Assembly (NCBI RefSeq): GCF_003339525.1
Contig: NZ_CP031124.1
Span: forward strand, 1,116,001 to 1,180,000
Reading direction: 5' to 3'
DNA: 64,000 nt
Origin: Ephemeroptericola cinctiostellae
Lineage (GTDB): Bacteria; Pseudomonadota; Gammaproteobacteria; Burkholderiales; Burkholderiaceae
In this document: positions 63,970 to 64,000 of the stretch, one piece after another
Layout: the number at the start of each line of letters is the position of its first letter
Numbering within the stretch: position 1 is the first letter of the stretch
Translations under genes and position numbers: made by a program
Notes under the pieces: model-generated
The model's input: only the letters and a program-made list of their open reading frames with translations
Database searches by the model: none
Told to the model about the DNA's origin: nothing

Positions 63970-64000
63970 ATGGGCTGGATAGACGACGTGACCGAGCTGT
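63970..64000 (+). CDS. Start of a gene cut by the right edge
   Basis: ATG 63970 with AAAGGAAAA just upstream begins MGWIDDVTEL and runs off the window. Only ten codons are seen, so no family can be given. It is 48 bases after the PP2C stop on the same strand and is probably co-transcribed. Confidence 0.55.
   Translation, partial: MGWIDDVTEL

Overview
The window looks like chromosome of a low-to-medium GC betaproteobacterium, most likely Burkholderiales. The evidence is gene content and order: hisZ-purA-phosphoribosyltransferase-DUF2788, argA next to yggX, a Neisseria-like UbiM, lptD divergent from amgK-murU, Bug-type tripartite tricarboxylate transport, and an NsrR/Hmp/NnrS nitric-oxide set. 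No rRNA, tRNA, CRISPR array, insertion sequence or prophage was seen. Most genes are ordinary housekeeping or transport genes; the accessory-looking material is a 4.9-kb gene at 8302-13182, the 422-residue protein at 33366-34634, and the right edge from 62112 on.

Layout. 1-7687: a polyol (probably D-arabinitol) uptake and oxidation locus, with an ABC transporter (binding protein cut by the left edge, two permeases, ATPase), an embedded HAD hydrolase, a SorC-type regulator, D-arabinitol 4-dehydrogenase and a zinc polyol dehydrogenase. 8302-13182: a stand-alone 1626-residue protein with a ComEA-like helix-hairpin-helix at the N-terminus and an HExxH metzincin-like domain at the C-terminus. 13259-18436: ubiM, nnrS, a nitronate monooxygenase-like gene and an M29-like aminopeptidase. 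18481-22596 (minus): thiC-thiS-thiG-thiE behind a TPP riboswitch. 23074-26932: a MoeB/ThiF adenylyltransferase, mpl, a methyltransferase gene broken by one in-frame TAA, and a YqiA-like esterase.

27121-33092: a TctC-TctB-TctA transporter followed by a NarL-type response regulator and a hybrid histidine kinase that overlap, a plausible sensor pair for the transporter or its substrate. 33366-34634: a Cys/Gly-tailed protein sharing a module with the 1626-residue protein. 34748-41596: Tat-exported PhoX with a PHO-box-like promoter, mgsA, nsrR and hmp with matching palindromes, and prlC. 41759-49925: panD, an NlpC/P60 hydrolase, yggX, argA, a monoglyceride-lipase-like hydrolase, hisZ, purA, a phosphoribosyltransferase and a DUF2788 membrane protein. 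50120-53690: the circularly permuted ATP-grasp / alpha-E / transglutaminase trio, interrupted by a DUF1330 gene carrying one in-frame TGA. 53769-60690: amt, lptD, amgK-murU (cell-wall recycling) and a DUF2520 protein. 61132-64000: an EamA transporter behind a leader hairpin, a WYL-domain regulator, a PP2C phosphatase and the first codons of another gene, possibly the start of an accessory system cut by the right edge.

The points most worth following are the two unlike proteins sharing one uncharacterised module (8302 and 33366), the two otherwise intact genes each broken by a single stop codon, the WYL-PP2C edge operon, and several well-formed inverted repeats at promoters or ribosome-binding sites. 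All family calls are from reading the protein sequences; no database search was run.
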